Made by a program: the position numbers and the translations under genes
The notes under the pieces: model-generated
Seen by the model: the letters and a program-made list of their open reading frames with translations, nothing else
The model's database searches: none
What the model was told of the DNA's origin: nothing
Assembly: GCA_026988355.1 (NCBI GenBank)
Contig: JALSLK010000055.1
Location: 1-52,841 of the forward strand
Origin: Flavobacteriaceae bacterium
GTDB taxonomy: Bacteria > Bacteroidota > Bacteroidia > Flavobacteriales > Flavobacteriaceae
Length of the DNA: 52,841 nt
Direction of reading: 5' to 3'
Part shown: piece by piece, positions 52,788-52,841 of the stretch
How the letters are laid out: each line of letters begins with the position of its first letter
Position numbering within the stretch: the first letter of the stretch is position 1

Positions 52788-52841
52788 GGAATATAGAGAT
52801 TCACGGAGTTAGTATTTTGTAAGTAAAATCCAACTATTTTC

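Overview
The window is AT-rich chromosomal DNA from a member of the Bacteroidetes, almost certainly the family Flavobacteriaceae. The evidence is SprA (the outer-membrane channel of the type IX secretion system, T9SS), cargo proteins with type A T9SS C-terminal sorting domains, a DUF5686 outer-membrane protein, TonB proteins of the flavobacterial type, and promoters matching the Bacteroidetes TTTG / TAnnTTTG pattern. The genus cannot be fixed from the sequence alone. No rRNA, tRNA, CRISPR array or transposase gene was recognised.

Layout. (1) 93-11886, plus strand: ruvA, sprA, gcvH, a VanZ-like gene, two tonB paralogues, deoC and a WlbB-like acetyltransferase. These are core genes, with good terminators after each tonB. 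(2) 11929-12081: a MITE-like repeat. (3) 12237-17895, plus strand: two complete two-component pairs. Each sensor has a signal peptide, TPRs, one membrane segment and a kinase. The first is paired with a LuxR-type regulator and the second with a LytTR-type regulator. A 59-residue secreted-looking acidic peptide is encoded between the pairs. (4) 17913-21498, minus strand: a DUF5686 protein and pdhB. (5) 21587-30614: an island with a TPR-CHAT protease, a subtilisin-type lipoprotein and two paralogous T9SS-secreted proteins on the minus strand. Divergent from these are a small sigma factor and a translationally coupled membrane TPR protein that looks like its anti-sigma partner. (6) 30753-36375, plus strand: etfB, etfA, a DUF151 nuclease, a nucleoside permease, thyA, and a dihydrofolate reductase fused to a 2TM membrane domain. 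(7) 36437-38155, minus strand: an OmpA-like protein and a small methyltransferase, with a second MITE copy between them. (8) 38263-49840, minus strand: a tightly packed cluster with three cobalamin-binding radical SAM proteins, FkbM and class I methyltransferases, a flippase, GT87-like and GT2 glycosyltransferases, a lipoprotein with a CxxCH motif, and a nucleotidyltransferase-like protein. (9) 49882-52734: polA.

The most interesting region is 21587-30614. Both T9SS-cargo genes carry the same upstream element (GTAAC-N16-CTCTTA, then a conserved leader of about 75 nt). Neither has the housekeeping TAnnTTTG box, and a sigma gene is transcribed divergently from one of them. Together with the membrane TPR protein, the CHAT protease and the surface subtilase, this suggests a protease-gated sigma-factor circuit controlling secreted surface proteins. 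That is inference from gene content and motifs. The second region of interest is the radical SAM / glycan cluster, whose product I cannot name.

The window is also rich in small repeats: two (perhaps three) copies of a ~155-bp TIR element, a separate 158-bp TIR element, a hexanucleotide microsatellite in sprA, and short direct repeats that have entered coding sequence in frame (polA and radical SAM linkers).
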